A stretch of DNA of 64,000 nucleotides from Kitasatospora papulosa (GCF_000717245.1 NZ_JNYQ01000014.1:108390-172389); one strand, 5' to 3'; numbered from the stretch's first letter, positions 1 to 7,860 are shown. The notes: generated by a model from the letters alone, not told the origin. Numbers and translations: made by a program.

Positions 1-327
1 GATAACCGACACCTTCGCAGCGTAGAGAAGGCCTCTCCTCGGGACGGCCGTGAGCGAAATCCTGAGCGCACCGTTCACGAACTCCGAGGATATGGCGGTC
101 GCCCCGAAGCTGATGGCTGCGATCTGACCGAAGCTCAGCGCGTAGAAGGCGGAGAACAAGGGCTCGTAGTCGGCGTTGCCCGCTTCGGCCTGCCCCACGA
201 TGGCTGTGGCGAGGACGGTGACGGCGAGCGTGACGGCGAAAACCGCCATGAGCGAGTACGCGACGGACCGCACGGATCTGATCTTGATCCATTCGGAGCG
301 CAGCACCGCATTGGTCGACATATCCAT
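1..327 (-). CDS. ABC-2 type transporter permease (partial, runs off window)
   Basis: Membrane subunit of an ABC-2 type exporter. Only about 108 N-terminal residues are visible; the gene continues past base 1. The protein begins MDMSTNAVLRSEWIKIRSVR, the short cytoplasmic N-terminus typical of these permeases, followed by a hydrophobic helix at about residues 22-43 and a second hydrophobic stretch near 68-80. ATG at 327 is chosen because an AGGAGG lies 9 nt upstream (337-342), inside the last codons of the ATPase gene; an in-frame ATG at 321 is the alternative. The gap to the upstream ATPase is only 4 nt, so the two genes are one transcript. The substrate cannot be told from sequence. Confidence 0.85.
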   Translation of the reverse strand, partial: MDMSTNAVLRSEWIKIRSVRSVAYSLMAVFAVTLAVTVLATAIVGQAEAGNADYEPLFSAFYALSFGQIAAISFGATAISSEFVNGALRISLTAVPRRGLLYAAKVSVI

Positions 328-331
328 GGCC

Positions 332-1276
332 TCAGACCTCCTGGTGTGCAGCGGATGCGGTCGCAGGCGCCGTGAACTGAGCCCTGCCTGCTGTCAGATC
401 GAGATAGGCCTCTTCCAAGGTGGTGCGCAGCTCGGTGAGCTCCCACAGAGGGATCCCTTCATCCGCTGCCGCCTTGCCCACCTCCTCGGCCGTGACGCCC
501 TCGACCGTCCAGCGCCCGTCGTCTCCCGGTACCGGCCGAAAACCCCTGCGGACCAGCACGTCGTGGAGCCGGCCGGCTTCGCCGGTACGGAGCCGGACAC
601 CGGGTCTGCGGTGGGAGTCGAGGAATTCCCGCATCGACATGTCCGCGAGTAGCCGTCCTCCGCCAAGGACGATCAGGTGATCGGCAAAGGAAGAGGTCTC
701 GTTCATCAAGTGGCTGGAAACGAGGACGGTCCGCCCCTCGCGGGCCATGCCACGCATCAGCTCGCGGATCCAGATGATGCCCTCGGGATCCAGCCCGTTC
801 GACGGTTCGTCCAGCATCACCACATCCGGCTCACCGAGCAGTGCCGCCGCGATTCCGAGGCGTTGACGCATTCCGAGGGAGAAGGTCTTGATTCTTCGTC
901 TTCCGACCGCTGCGAGGCCGGATTCTTCGAGGACCTCCTCGACCCTCCTGTCGGCTATGCCGTTACTTGCGGCAAGAGCCAGCAAGTGACTGCGTGCGGT
1001 ACGGGACCCGTGAGCCGCCTGGGCATCGAGCAGGACGCCGACCCTGCGCAGCGGGTTGGCCAGCGACACATAGGACAGCCCGCCCACGGTGGCGGTCCCG
1101 GACGTCGGCCGGTCCAACCCCAGGACGAGCCGCATGGTGGTGGACTTGCCGGCGCCGTTGGGGCCGAGGAAACCCGTCACTCGGCCGGGGCGCACGCTGA
1201 AGGTGAGGTGATCCACTGCACGTGTAGTGCCGTAGTCCTTGGTGAGTTCGTGCACGTCGATGCTGGTCATGGGCAT
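332..1276 (-). CDS. ABC transporter ATP-binding protein (ABC-2/DrrA-like)
   Basis: Nucleotide-binding subunit that powers the permease encoded immediately downstream. Walker A GPNGAGKST is at residues 38-46, the signature LGMRQ at 134-138, Walker B VVMLDEP at 152-158 and the switch histidine at 189 (SSH). The 314-residue length and the C-terminal region after the ABC core fit the drug/antibiotic-export type of ABC-2 ATPase. Start at 1276 or at ATG 1270 (MTSIDV) cannot be separated; neither has a strong ribosome binding site. A divergent two-component system lies 100 bp away, an arrangement often seen where the sensor controls the exporter, for example in response to cell-envelope-active compounds. 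That regulatory link is inference. Confidence 0.93.
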   Translation of the reverse strand: MPMTSIDVHELTKDYGTTRAVDHLTFSVRPGRVTGFLGPNGAGKSTTMRLVLGLDRPTSGTATVGGLSYVSLANPLRRVGVLLDAQAAHGSRTARSHLLALAASNGIADRRVEEVLEESGLAAVGRRRIKTFSLGMRQRLGIAAALLGEPDVVMLDEPSNGLDPEGIIWIRELMRGMAREGRTVLVSSHLMNETSSFADHLIVLGGGRLLADMSMREFLDSHRRPGVRLRTGEAGRLHDVLVRRGFRPVPGDDGRWTVEGVTAEEVGKAAADEGIPLWELTELRTTLEEAYLDLTAGRAQFTAPATASAAHQEV

Positions 1277-1285
1277 AGCCTGGCT

Positions 1286-1298
1286 GGCCGCAGCGGCC
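1286..1298. repeat. Palindrome GGCCGC-A-GCGGCC in the divergent promoter region
   Basis: A perfect 6+1+6 inverted repeat sits in the 101-bp gap between the exporter operon and the sensor kinase, 10 bp upstream of the ATPase start codon. It could be an operator for the neighbouring response regulator or a small hairpin in the 5' leader of the exporter mRNA. GC-only palindromes of this size are fairly common in this genome type. Confidence 0.35.
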
Positions 1299-1377
1299 TG
1301 CGGCCTCCCCCGCCCGGGTGGTTCGTCTCCCTCGCTCGGGGGAGCCGCCCCCGGCCCCGCGCTGACACGATGGCTTC

Positions 1378-2550
1378 ATGCGCCGCTTCCTCGGGCCACT
1401 GACCATGCCCGTCACGTACAGCCGTTGGCTTCATCTGCTGATTCCGTCGGCGGTCGTCAGCCTGTGGCTGTTCATCTCCATCGACACGCCGTGGATGCCC
1501 TGCCTCTTCGCCGTACCGGTGGGACTGCTGCCCTCGATCCGCCTTGCGGAGGGGGTGCAGGCGCAGCTTCTCCTCACTCCCGGGGAGCGTGGCAGGCCGG
1601 ACGCTTCGATCTCCGCTGCGCCTGCCACCACGTGGGGGGACCGCTGGCGCACGGTGGCGTGGCTGGAGGTCAGGCTCCTTCTCACCGCCGCGGCCGGATT
1701 CGCGACGATCTGGCTGCCGGCGACGACGTTCGACCTGCTGAGTGTCTCGTTCGGTGCGGATCCGGGCATGAACTGGCTGACCGAGGTCGTCGAAGCACGA
1801 TGGTTGTGTGCACTGTGGGCACCGGTGCCGATCCTGATACTCGTCGGGCTGGTCGTCCTCTGCGGCGAGGTGGCCACGGCGGCGGCGCGCGGGCTGCTGG
1901 GTCCGTCACCGACCGAGCGGATGACAGCACTGGAACAGCGCACCGAGCAGCTCCTGGAGCGGAACCGGATAGCGCGCGAACTCCACGACTCGATCGGACA
2001 CGCACTGACCGTCGCCGTCCTGCAGGCGGGGGCGGCACGGACGGCGGGCAACCCGGAGTTCACGGCACGGGCACTCGCCGCCATCGAGGAGATCGGACGT
2101 AACGCGCTCGACGATCTGGAACGAGTCCTGAGCGTGCTCCGCGAGTCGGACGTGCCCGCCGGAGTTCATCCGACTCTGGTCGAGGCCGACCGGTTGCTGG
2201 AATCGGCCCGCGTCTCCGGCGCCGAACTCCACGTGGAGATGACCGGGCCACTGGACCTGGTCCCCGGCCCTGTGTCGCGTGAGGGCTATCGGATTCTGCA
2301 GGAGTCGCTCACCAACGTGCTGCGTCACGCCGGTGCCGGCCCCGTAAGAGTGAGGATCGTCGTGGTGAAGGAACGACTGGAGCTGGAAGTGACCAACCCA
2401 CTCACGGAATCGAAGCGCGGCCCGGGCAGCGGCAGTGGACTGAGAGGCGTACGGGAGCGGGCAGCCCTGCTGGGAGGAAAGGCCATGACGGGCCCGCACG
2501 CAGGGGATTGGAGGGTGTACGCGAGCCTCCCTCTGGACCGCATACGCTGA
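1378..2550 (+). CDS. NarL-family sensor histidine kinase
   Basis: Membrane sensor of a two-component system; autophosphorylates and passes phosphate to the regulator encoded 4 bp downstream. About four hydrophobic segments lie in residues 18-165, followed by a coiled dimerisation region (about 180-200) and the HisKA_3 H-box RELHDSIGH with the phospho-acceptor His203. HATPase_c motifs follow: N-box around Asn313 (QESLTNVLRHA) and a G-box GSGSGLRG at 350-357. The start ATG has no clear Shine-Dalgarno; CACGAT at 1366-1371 could be a -10 element giving a leaderless transcript. No separate extracellular domain is visible, so this is probably an intramembrane-sensing kinase, a type linked to ABC exporters. 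Confidence 0.93.
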   Translation: MRRFLGPLTMPVTYSRWLHLLIPSAVVSLWLFISIDTPWMPCLFAVPVGLLPSIRLAEGVQAQLLLTPGERGRPDASISAAPATTWGDRWRTVAWLEVRLLLTAAAGFATIWLPATTFDLLSVSFGADPGMNWLTEVVEARWLCALWAPVPILILVGLVVLCGEVATAAARGLLGPSPTERMTALEQRTEQLLERNRIARELHDSIGHALTVAVLQAGAARTAGNPEFTARALAAIEEIGRNALDDLERVLSVLRESDVPAGVHPTLVEADRLLESARVSGAELHVEMTGPLDLVPGPVSREGYRILQESLTNVLRHAGAGPVRVRIVVVKERLELEVTNPLTESKRGPGSGSGLRGVRERAALLGGKAMTGPHAGDWRVYASLPLDRIR

Positions 2551-2554
2551 CCCG

Positions 2555-3205
2555 ATGCCGGTTACCGTTCTTCTGGTCGACGACGAACCACTGGTGCGCG
2601 CAGGGCTCCGCGCGGTTCTGGAGGCGCAGGACGACATCGAAGTCGTGGGTGAGGCCGCCGACGGTGCGGCGGTGATTCCCCTCGTCAACCGGCTTCGGCC
2701 CGATGTCGTAGCCATGGATGTGCGTATGCCGCTGATGGACGGCATCGAGGCGACGCGCGTGGTGCTGCGCACCGTGACCGATCCGCCGAAGATCCTGGTG
2801 GTCACCACGTTCGAGAACGACGAGTACGTGTACGAGGCGCTGCGGGCAGGGGCCGACGGGTTTCTGCTGAAGCGCGCCCGGCCGGCCGAGATCGTGCATG
2901 CCGTCCGGCTCGTGGCGGAGGGCGAGACACTGCTCTTCCCCGCCGCGGTCCGGCAACTCGCTGCCGAGTACGGCACGAGCACGGCGCGCGCCGCGATGGA
3001 CAGGGCTGCGCTCACCACCCGTGAGGCAGCGGTACTCCGCCTGATGGCCCGGGGGCTGTCCAATTCGGAGATCGCCGCCGAGCTCGTCGTCGGCGTCGAG
3101 ACGGTCAAGACACACGTGAGTTCGGTCCTCGCGAAACTGGGCGCCCGGGACCGCACGCAGGCAGTGATCGCGGCGTACGAGTCAGGCTTCGTCGCTCCCG
3201 GCTGA
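2555..3205 (+). CDS. LuxR/NarL-family response regulator
   Basis: DNA-binding partner of the upstream kinase (4-bp gap, clearly one operon). The receiver domain occupies residues 1-120 with acidic pocket Asp9/Asp10 and phospho-acceptor Asp55 (VVAMDVRMP); Lys near 104 (LLKRA) completes the active site. The C-terminal LuxR helix-turn-helix is residues about 148-205 (LTTREAAVLRLMARGLSNSE). At 216 residues it has the usual length for the family. The divergent ABC exporter is the obvious candidate target. Confidence 0.95.
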   Translation: MPVTVLLVDDEPLVRAGLRAVLEAQDDIEVVGEAADGAAVIPLVNRLRPDVVAMDVRMPLMDGIEATRVVLRTVTDPPKILVVTTFENDEYVYEALRAGADGFLLKRARPAEIVHAVRLVAEGETLLFPAAVRQLAAEYGTSTARAAMDRAALTTREAAVLRLMARGLSNSEIAAELVVGVETVKTHVSSVLAKLGARDRTQAVIAAYESGFVAPG

Positions 3206-3260
3206 CCGGTGTCACGCGGGTGCGGCAACGGCCGGCGAAGGGGCCGAACGCCTCCTTCCG

Positions 3261-3285
3261 GGCCCTGCTCGCCGCAGCAGGGGCC
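3261..3285 (+). terminator. Hairpin after the two-component operon
   Basis: CCCTGCT (3263-3269) pairs with AGCAGGG (3276-3282) around a 6-nt loop, and flanking GG/CC can extend the stem with a one-base bulge. It lies 56 nt after the response-regulator stop and before the ROK gene. There is no U-tract, as is usual for streptomycete terminators. Confidence 0.45.
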
Positions 3286-3332
3286 AGCGAGTACGATCCG
3301 GCAGACACGCGCACGACCTGGGAGGACACACG

Positions 3333-4490
3333 GTGGGCAGGCTGACCGGTGGGGACCCGTCCCTGCTGCGGAGGATCAATTCCGCGGTGGTGCTGCACGC
3401 CCTTCGAGGGGCGGATTCCCCCACGCTGACCGATCTGACCCGGATCACAGGTCTGTCGCGTCCCACGGTGGAAGGTGTCGTCGAAGGACTCTTCGGGGCC
3501 GGGCTCGTGGTGGAGGCACTGCCCGACGAGAGCGGGGCCAGACGTCAGGGCCGTCCCGCCAGGCGCTTCCGGTTCCGTGCGGAGGCCGGATATCTGCTGG
3601 GCGTCGAGATCGGATCGCACCGGGTCTCGGCCCTGCTCTCCGGCCTGGACGGCAGGATCGTCGGCGCAGGCTCGCGCGATGTCTCCGAGTCCGCGTGTGC
3701 TGACGACAGGCTCGACCAGGTGAGAGCCGTGATCGCCGATGTGTTGCGGCGCACCGGGGTGGCGCGGAGCAGCTTGCGAGCTGTCGGGGTCGGCAGCCCC
3801 GGCATCGTCGAGGCCGACGGCACGGTGCGGCTGGGCACTGCGTTGCCGGACTGGACGGGGCTCGCGCTCGGGGAGAGGCTCCGTCGCTCCTTCAGGTGCC
3901 CCGTCCTGGTGGAGAACGATGCCAACGCCGCAGCGGTCGCCGAACACTGGAAGGGCGCAGCTACCGAGTCCGACGACATCGTGTTCGTCCTGGCGGGCCT
4001 GAGTCCTGGGGCGGGTTCGCTGATCGGTGGTCGCCTGCACCGCGGCTTCGGCGGTGCTGCGGGAGAGATCGGCGCCTTGCACCTCCTGGGCCGCGATGTA
4101 ACACCGGAACACCTGCTCTCGACGACGGACACACCGCTCGACCCACTGGACGAGCAGGCGGTGGCCGCGGTCTTCGCGAAGGCCAGGGACGGAGATGCCG
4201 GGGCTCAGGCAGCCGTCGCGCGATTCATCCAGCGGCTGGTGCACGACGTGGCGGCCCTGGTGCTGGCGCTCGATCCGGAGCTCGTGGTCATCGGCGGATG
4301 GGCCGCCGGATTGGACGGCGTTCTCGATCCGCTTCGCGACGAGCTCTCGCGCTACTGCCTGCGGCCTCCCCGCGTTACCTTGTCGCTCCTCGGAGAGGCG
4401 GCCGTCGCCACCGGCGCGCTGCGCCTTGCGCTGGACCACGTCGAGGAACAGCTCTTCGCCGTGGACGGCACGGTGACGGCCCGCCGCTGA
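3333..4490 (+). CDS. ROK-family transcriptional regulator
   Basis: Sugar-responsive repressor of the ROK family. An N-terminal winged helix-turn-helix spans residues about 13-62 (LTDLTRITGLSRPTVEGVVE), followed by a sugar-kinase-fold domain with GVGSPGIVEADG (phosphate-binding region), VENDANAAAVAEH and GAAGEIGALHLL. The usual ROK zinc motif CXCGXXGCXE is absent after GAAGEIG; no cysteine cluster is present. This may mean loss of kinase activity and a purely regulatory role. GTG at 3333 is chosen because GGGAGGA lies 6 nt upstream. The gene faces a GntR regulator across the octamer array at 4591-4718. No sugar transporter or catabolic gene is adjacent, so the target is unknown. Confidence 0.9.
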   Translation: MGRLTGGDPSLLRRINSAVVLHALRGADSPTLTDLTRITGLSRPTVEGVVEGLFGAGLVVEALPDESGARRQGRPARRFRFRAEAGYLLGVEIGSHRVSALLSGLDGRIVGAGSRDVSESACADDRLDQVRAVIADVLRRTGVARSSLRAVGVGSPGIVEADGTVRLGTALPDWTGLALGERLRRSFRCPVLVENDANAAAVAEHWKGAATESDDIVFVLAGLSPGAGSLIGGRLHRGFGGAAGEIGALHLLGRDVTPEHLLSTTDTPLDPLDEQAVAAVFAKARDGDAGAQAAVARFIQRLVHDVAALVLALDPELVVIGGWAAGLDGVLDPLRDELSRYCLRPPRVTLSLLGEAAVATGALRLALDHVEEQLFAVDGTVTARR

Positions 4491-4590
4491 AAGCGACGGG
4501 CCGTACGGACGGTTCGGGCGTGACGCCAAGTCAGGGAACGGCGCGTGCGGCTCCGTCCGGAGCGGAAGACCGGGACACGGGACACAGTGA

Positions 4591-4718
4591 GCCCGGGCGG
4601 CCTTGAGACCAGGGGACCGTGAGACCAGGTGGCCGTGAGACACGGCGACCATGAGCCGGGGCGACCGCGCGACCGTGAGACCGCGCCACCGAGCGACCGT
4701 GAGACCGGGCGACCGGAT
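4591..4718. repeat. Strict 8-bp tandem array, 16 degenerate copies
   Basis: Sixteen contiguous octamers keep an exact 8-bp phase. Most fit GRCCNNGN, and two versions alternate so that a 16-bp unit GACCGTGA-GACCGGGC recurs. Exact GACCGTGA copies start at 4615, 4671 and 4695. The array fills most of the 278-bp gap between the convergent ROK and GntR genes. No long open reading frame with normal codon bias crosses it, so it is a non-coding minisatellite in the shared 3' region. Confidence 0.85.
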
Positions 4719-4768
4719 ACAGGGAGGACAGTCCAGGGCCGGATTCCGTCGAACGGCGCTCCGGAGAG

Positions 4769-5539
4769 TCAGGACGCCTGGCGCTCCTGCTCGTCGTGGC
4801 TGATCTCCAGCGCACCGGAATCTCCGAAGGTCAGCCGGCAGGTGTCCGCCCGGTAGGTGGCGACAGACACGGCCGCGGTGCCGGCAGCGGAGAGATACCG
4901 GGTGGTGACCACCAGGACGGGGGCACCGGGGAGCCGGTCGAGCTCCTTCGCGTCATCGGCGCGAGCCGACCCGAGTTCGACCGACCGGTCCTGGCCTTCG
5001 AGGCCGAGCCGGTGCAGTTCCCTCACGACGCTGCGGGCCCGGGCAGGCCCCGACGGCACCTCGATGGCGGACAGCTCGGGCACGGACGAGGTCGGAACGT
5101 ACAGAAGTTCGGCAGCCAGAGCCTGCCCGTGGACGACGCGGATGCGGCGCACCACGTGTACGAGTTCCCTGGCATCGATGTCGAGCGTGAAAGCCACTGC
5201 GGCAGGGGCCGTGGCCATCGTGCATTCGAGCGGCTGCCATGCCTCGTCCGCATCGCCTTCCGCCCCGCCCTGTCGAGCGGTGGCGACGGGAACCCCGACA
5301 CGAGGCGGGGCGACGGTCGTACCCACACCGCGTCGCCGCTGCAGCCTTCCTTCGAGTTCGAGCTGCTCCAGCGCCTGACGGAGCGTCGCCCGGGCCACGC
5401 CGAAGCGCGCCGCGAGGTCCCGTTCGTTGGGCAGCACTTCCCCCACCGCGAAGTCCGAGTCGAGCGCCTCACTGAGCACGGTCCTCAGGTGCCAGTACTT
5501 CGGCTCCTGCACCGATTCCAGCTGCGTGGTCCCCACCAT
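4769..5539 (-). CDS. GntR-family regulator with UTRA domain (HutC/DasR type)
   Basis: Ligand-responsive transcription factor. The GntR winged helix is at residues about 12-76 (LPNERDLAARFGVARATLRQ as recognition region), followed by a UTRA effector-binding domain at about 95-245 containing the conserved LVHVVRRIRVVHGQALAAE segment. At 256 residues it is normal for the HutC subfamily, whose members bind phosphorylated sugars or amino-acid derivatives. The promoter contains a TTGGTC-AA-GACCAA palindrome close to the DasR dre consensus, overlapping a good -35, so autoregulation or control by DasR is likely. It is convergent with a ROK regulator; no structural genes accompany it. Confidence 0.93.
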   Translation of the reverse strand: MVGTTQLESVQEPKYWHLRTVLSEALDSDFAVGEVLPNERDLAARFGVARATLRQALEQLELEGRLQRRRGVGTTVAPPRVGVPVATARQGGAEGDADEAWQPLECTMATAPAAVAFTLDIDARELVHVVRRIRVVHGQALAAELLYVPTSSVPELSAIEVPSGPARARSVVRELHRLGLEGQDRSVELGSARADDAKELDRLPGAPVLVVTTRYLSAAGTAAVSVATYRADTCRLTFGDSGALEISHDEQERQAS

Positions 5540-5610
5540 GTCCTCCGCATCCGCCCGGCGACTTGTTTTCCGCGACGTTATTTATTAAAGGTTCCTGCCT
5601 TATCGTTCAG

Positions 5611-5639
5611 ACCTTAGGACGGCGAACCACCTTGGTCAA
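5611..5639 (-). promoter_or_regulatory. Promoter of the GntR gene (-35 TTGACC, 17 bp, -10 TAAGGT)
   Basis: On the minus strand TTGACC (5639-5634) is followed after exactly 17 bp by TAAGGT (5616-5611), a good match to a vegetative streptomycete promoter. Expected transcription start is near 5604, giving a leader of about 65 nt. The -35 hexamer lies inside the dre-like palindrome. Confidence 0.6.
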
Positions 5640-5645
5640 GACCAA
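5632..5645. promoter_or_regulatory. dre-like operator TTGGTC-AA-GACCAA
   Basis: A perfect 14-bp inverted repeat, 92 bp upstream of the GntR start and overlapping its -35. The core TGGTC-N2-GACCA matches the DasR/NagR-type operator TGGTCTAGACCA except for the two central bases. HutC-subfamily GntR proteins bind sites of this form, so this is either an autoregulatory site or a DasR target; sequence alone cannot decide. Confidence 0.65.
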
Positions 5646-5740
5646 TCCTCTCTCCGTGACGCTGCGGAACGACCCCCTGCCGCAGAGCGTTCACAGGACG
5701 TTCGCGCGACGGTGAGCCCGGGCAACATGAAGCCCCACGG

Positions 5741-5776
5741 CCGACAACGCCGTTCCGGCCGACAATGCCGTTCCGC
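5741..5776. repeat. 18-bp tandem duplication upstream of the GntR promoter
   Basis: Two adjacent 18-bp units differ at 2 positions (CCGACAACGCCGTTCCGG, then CCGACAATGCCGTTCCGC). A second exact 10-bp tandem (AGAGGACTCA twice, 5811-5830) follows. Both lie in the 341-bp gap 5540-5880 between the GntR start and the sigma-factor stop, which otherwise holds the GntR promoter and the sigma-factor terminator and no gene that I can see. Confidence 0.7.
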
Positions 5777-5829
5777 CCCGTGAGACCTGAAGGGTGGCTC
5801 AAGGCGCCCAAGAGGACTCAAGAGGACTC

Positions 5830-5848
5830 AAAAATGCCCCAGAGGGGC
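5830..5848 (-). terminator. Intrinsic terminator with U-tract after the ECF sigma gene
   Basis: Read on the minus strand: GCCCC-TCT-GGGGC followed by A and five T residues (5834-5830), 32 nt after the sigma-factor stop. The short GC stem plus T-run is a classical rho-independent terminator, which is unusual in this GC-rich genome. Confidence 0.75.
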
Positions 5849-5880
5849 GAGGAACGAGTGGCGCACGGGGACGGCACGGG

Positions 5881-6789
5881 TCACCCGACCCACAAAACAG
5901 GCCCCCGCCCCAGCTGCACTCCTGCCAGTTTGTCCGGGTTACGGATGATGTAGACGCACCGGATGACTCCGTCCTCGATCTCGACCTGGAACACCGTGTC
6001 CACCTGCCCGTCCACGCTGAACACCAGGGCGGGGCCGCCGTTGAGCTCAAGGACACGCGCCTCCGCCGCGGTGGACCAGTCCTGGGCGACGGCGAGCAGG
6101 AAGCGGCCGACCTTGTCCGAGGTCTCGATGATCCGCCGCGGCGCCTTCGCCTTGCCTCCGCTGTCGCTGACGAGGCGGATGTCCGGAGCAAGCAGAGCGA
6201 GCAGCTTCTCCAGGTCCCCGCCCGACGCGGCGGCGAGAAAACGCTCGGTGAGATCGCGCCGCACGGCCGGATCGACCTCGTACCGCGGCTTGCGCTCCTC
6301 CACATGGCGCTTGGCACGGCCGGCCAACTGTCGCACCGCGGCCTCGGACCGGTCGAGGGTGGCTCCGATCTCCGCATAGGGGAATCCGAACGCCTCGCGC
6401 AGGACGAAGACCGCACGCTCAAGCGGGGAGAGCGTCTCGAGGACGACCAGCACGGCCAGGGACACGGAGTCGGCGAGCACGGCGCGTTCCGCCGAATCGG
6501 GTGAGGCGGGGCCGAATTCGGTGACCACGGGTTCGGGCAGCCAGGGCCCCACGTAGGCCTCACGGCGGGACCGCAGATGGCGAAGCCTGTCGATGGCCAG
6601 CCGGGTGGTGACGCGCACGAGAAAGGCCCTCGGCTCCCGCACGTCCTCACGCCCGGCCGAGGACCAGCGCAGCCACGCCTCCTGCACCACGTCCTCGGCG
6701 TCGGCGACCCGGCCGAGCATGCGGTAGGCGACCCCGGTGAGGAAGGGCCGGTGGGCTTCGAAGAGATCGGACGCGGTGTCGGCAGTCAC
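5881..6789 (-). CDS. ECF sigma factor, SigJ/ECF41 type with SnoaL-like C-terminus
   Basis: RNA polymerase sigma factor of the ECF41 type. From the GTG at 6789 the protein is 302 residues: sigma region 2 (EAHRPFLTGVAYRMLGRVAD...DVVQEAWLRW, residues about 9-45), region 4 (about 105-160, RAVFVLREAFGFPYAEIGAT), and a C-terminal SnoaL/NTF2-like extension ending in an NPDKL motif (IIRNPDKLAG), a hallmark of ECF41. In this group the extension replaces a separate anti-sigma factor. The open frame extends to 6864, but the extra 25 residues are not sigma-like. ECF41 genes usually neighbour COE-type genes (carboxymuconolactone decarboxylase, oxidoreductase or epimerase); here the only neighbour is a divergent alpha/beta hydrolase. 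Confidence 0.9.
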   Translation of the reverse strand: MTADTASDLFEAHRPFLTGVAYRMLGRVADAEDVVQEAWLRWSSAGREDVREPRAFLVRVTTRLAIDRLRHLRSRREAYVGPWLPEPVVTEFGPASPDSAERAVLADSVSLAVLVVLETLSPLERAVFVLREAFGFPYAEIGATLDRSEAAVRQLAGRAKRHVEERKPRYEVDPAVRRDLTERFLAAASGGDLEKLLALLAPDIRLVSDSGGKAKAPRRIIETSDKVGRFLLAVAQDWSTAAEARVLELNGGPALVFSVDGQVDTVFQVEIEDGVIRCVYIIRNPDKLAGVQLGRGPVLWVG

Positions 6790-6861
6790 CCGTCCATCCC
6801 ATCCGACGCCCTTGAGGGTGTCCAGCGGGAATCGCGCACACCTCTTGAACCGCAAGCTACT

Positions 6862-6879
6862 CAACGGTAATCATTGTTG
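6862..6879. promoter_or_regulatory. Imperfect inverted repeat between sigma factor and hydrolase
   Basis: CAACGGTAA-TCATTGTTG has CAAC/GTTG ends and 6 of 9 arm positions matched (7 of 10 if one flanking base is included on each side), in the AT-richest part of the 143-bp divergent gap (6790-6932). It may be an operator controlling one or both genes. I saw no TGTCACA-type ECF41 promoter. Confidence 0.3.
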
Positions 6880-6932
6880 ACGCACTGTCTCGCCCCCGTC
6901 GCGTCGCCCGCAGGTCTCTCCCTAGGAGCAGC

Positions 6933-7763
6933 ATGGCCAGCACGGTCTCGTTCACGGTCGACTCCCCCCAGGGCCTCCGTACGGTCGAGGTGTCCTACGA
7001 ACGGACGGGGGTGGGCGCGCCGCTGGTCCTGCTGCACGGCATCGGCCATCACCGTCAGGCGTGGGACCCGGTCCTGCGGATCCTCGCGGCGGAACGGGAC
7101 GTCATAGCGGTGGATCTGCCCGGCTTCGGTGCCTCGCCGGCGCTGCCGCACGGGCTCGCCCATGACCTGAGGACCATGGTCCCGGTGCTCGGTTCGTTCT
7201 TCGAGGCGCTCGGTGTGGTCAGACCGCATGTGGCAGGGAACTCCCTGGGCGGCCTGCTCGCACTGGAGTTGGGACGCGAAGGGCTGGCGCGTTCGGTGAC
7301 GGCACTGTCCCCCGCAGGCTTCTGGACGCCGAGCGAGCGCCGCTACGCGTTCGGCGTGCTGCGGGCGATGCGGGGAGCGGCCCTCGCGATGCCGATGCCG
7401 CTGATCGAGCGGCTCTCGCGGAGCTCGCCAGGACGCGCGGCACTGAACAGCACCATCTATGCCCGGCCCGGCCGCCGTTCACCCGCTGCGGTCGTGTCGG
7501 AGACCGTCGCGCTGCGCGAGGCGACCGGTTTCCGTCAGACCCTCGAGGCGGGTTCGGGCGTCACGTTCGCCGACGACGTCCCGGGCGTCCCGGTCAGCAT
7601 CGCCTGGGGCAGCAAGGACCGTCTGCTCCCGCGCCGCCAGGGGGTCCGGGCCGGTCGTGCGATCCCGAGGGCCCGGCTCGTGCGGCTCCCGGGATGCGGC
7701 CACGTCCCGATGAACGACGATCCTGCCGCCGTGGCGCGCGTCGTTCTCGACACGAGTCGCTGA
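6933..7763 (+). CDS. Alpha/beta-fold hydrolase
   Basis: Cytoplasmic alpha/beta hydrolase of 276 residues. Features seen: oxyanion HG at 35-36 (LVLLHGIGHH), nucleophile Ser104 in GNSLGG, acid in GSKDRLLP near 230 and catalytic His in GCGHVPMND near 258. The absence of a signal peptide places it in the cytosol. ATG 6933 is preceded by AGGAGC. It is divergent from the ECF41-like sigma factor and could be its target. Substrate unknown; esterase, lipase or C-C hydrolase all remain possible. Confidence 0.9.
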   Translation: MASTVSFTVDSPQGLRTVEVSYERTGVGAPLVLLHGIGHHRQAWDPVLRILAAERDVIAVDLPGFGASPALPHGLAHDLRTMVPVLGSFFEALGVVRPHVAGNSLGGLLALELGREGLARSVTALSPAGFWTPSERRYAFGVLRAMRGAALAMPMPLIERLSRSSPGRAALNSTIYARPGRRSPAAVVSETVALREATGFRQTLEAGSGVTFADDVPGVPVSIAWGSKDRLLPRRQGVRAGRAIPRARLVRLPGCGHVPMNDDPAAVARVVLDTSR

Positions 7764-7842
7764 CCCGCCGGTCCCGCGCGGCCCCAGCATGCCCGAGCCC
7801 GGGGCGAGAAGGAAGCGGGGCCGGTGGTCGGCCGATCCGGTT

Positions 7843-7860
7843 GTTCATCTGCGGTTGGCG
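7843..7860 (+). promoter_or_regulatory. Possible PHO box (PhoP site) upstream of phoD
   Basis: GTTCATC-TGCG-GTTGGCG forms two 7-bp units in the 11-bp period of streptomycete PHO boxes (consensus GTTCACC). The first matches 6 of 7 and the second 4 of 7. A -10-like TAGGTAT follows at 7881-7887, so the box would cover the -35 region, the usual placement. PhoP control of secreted phosphatases is established in Streptomyces; this particular site is a prediction. Confidence 0.4.

Noticed and set aside
4591..4718. Octamer array as a CRISPR
   Set aside because: There are no unique spacers between repeats, the unit is 8 bp, and no cas genes are nearby.
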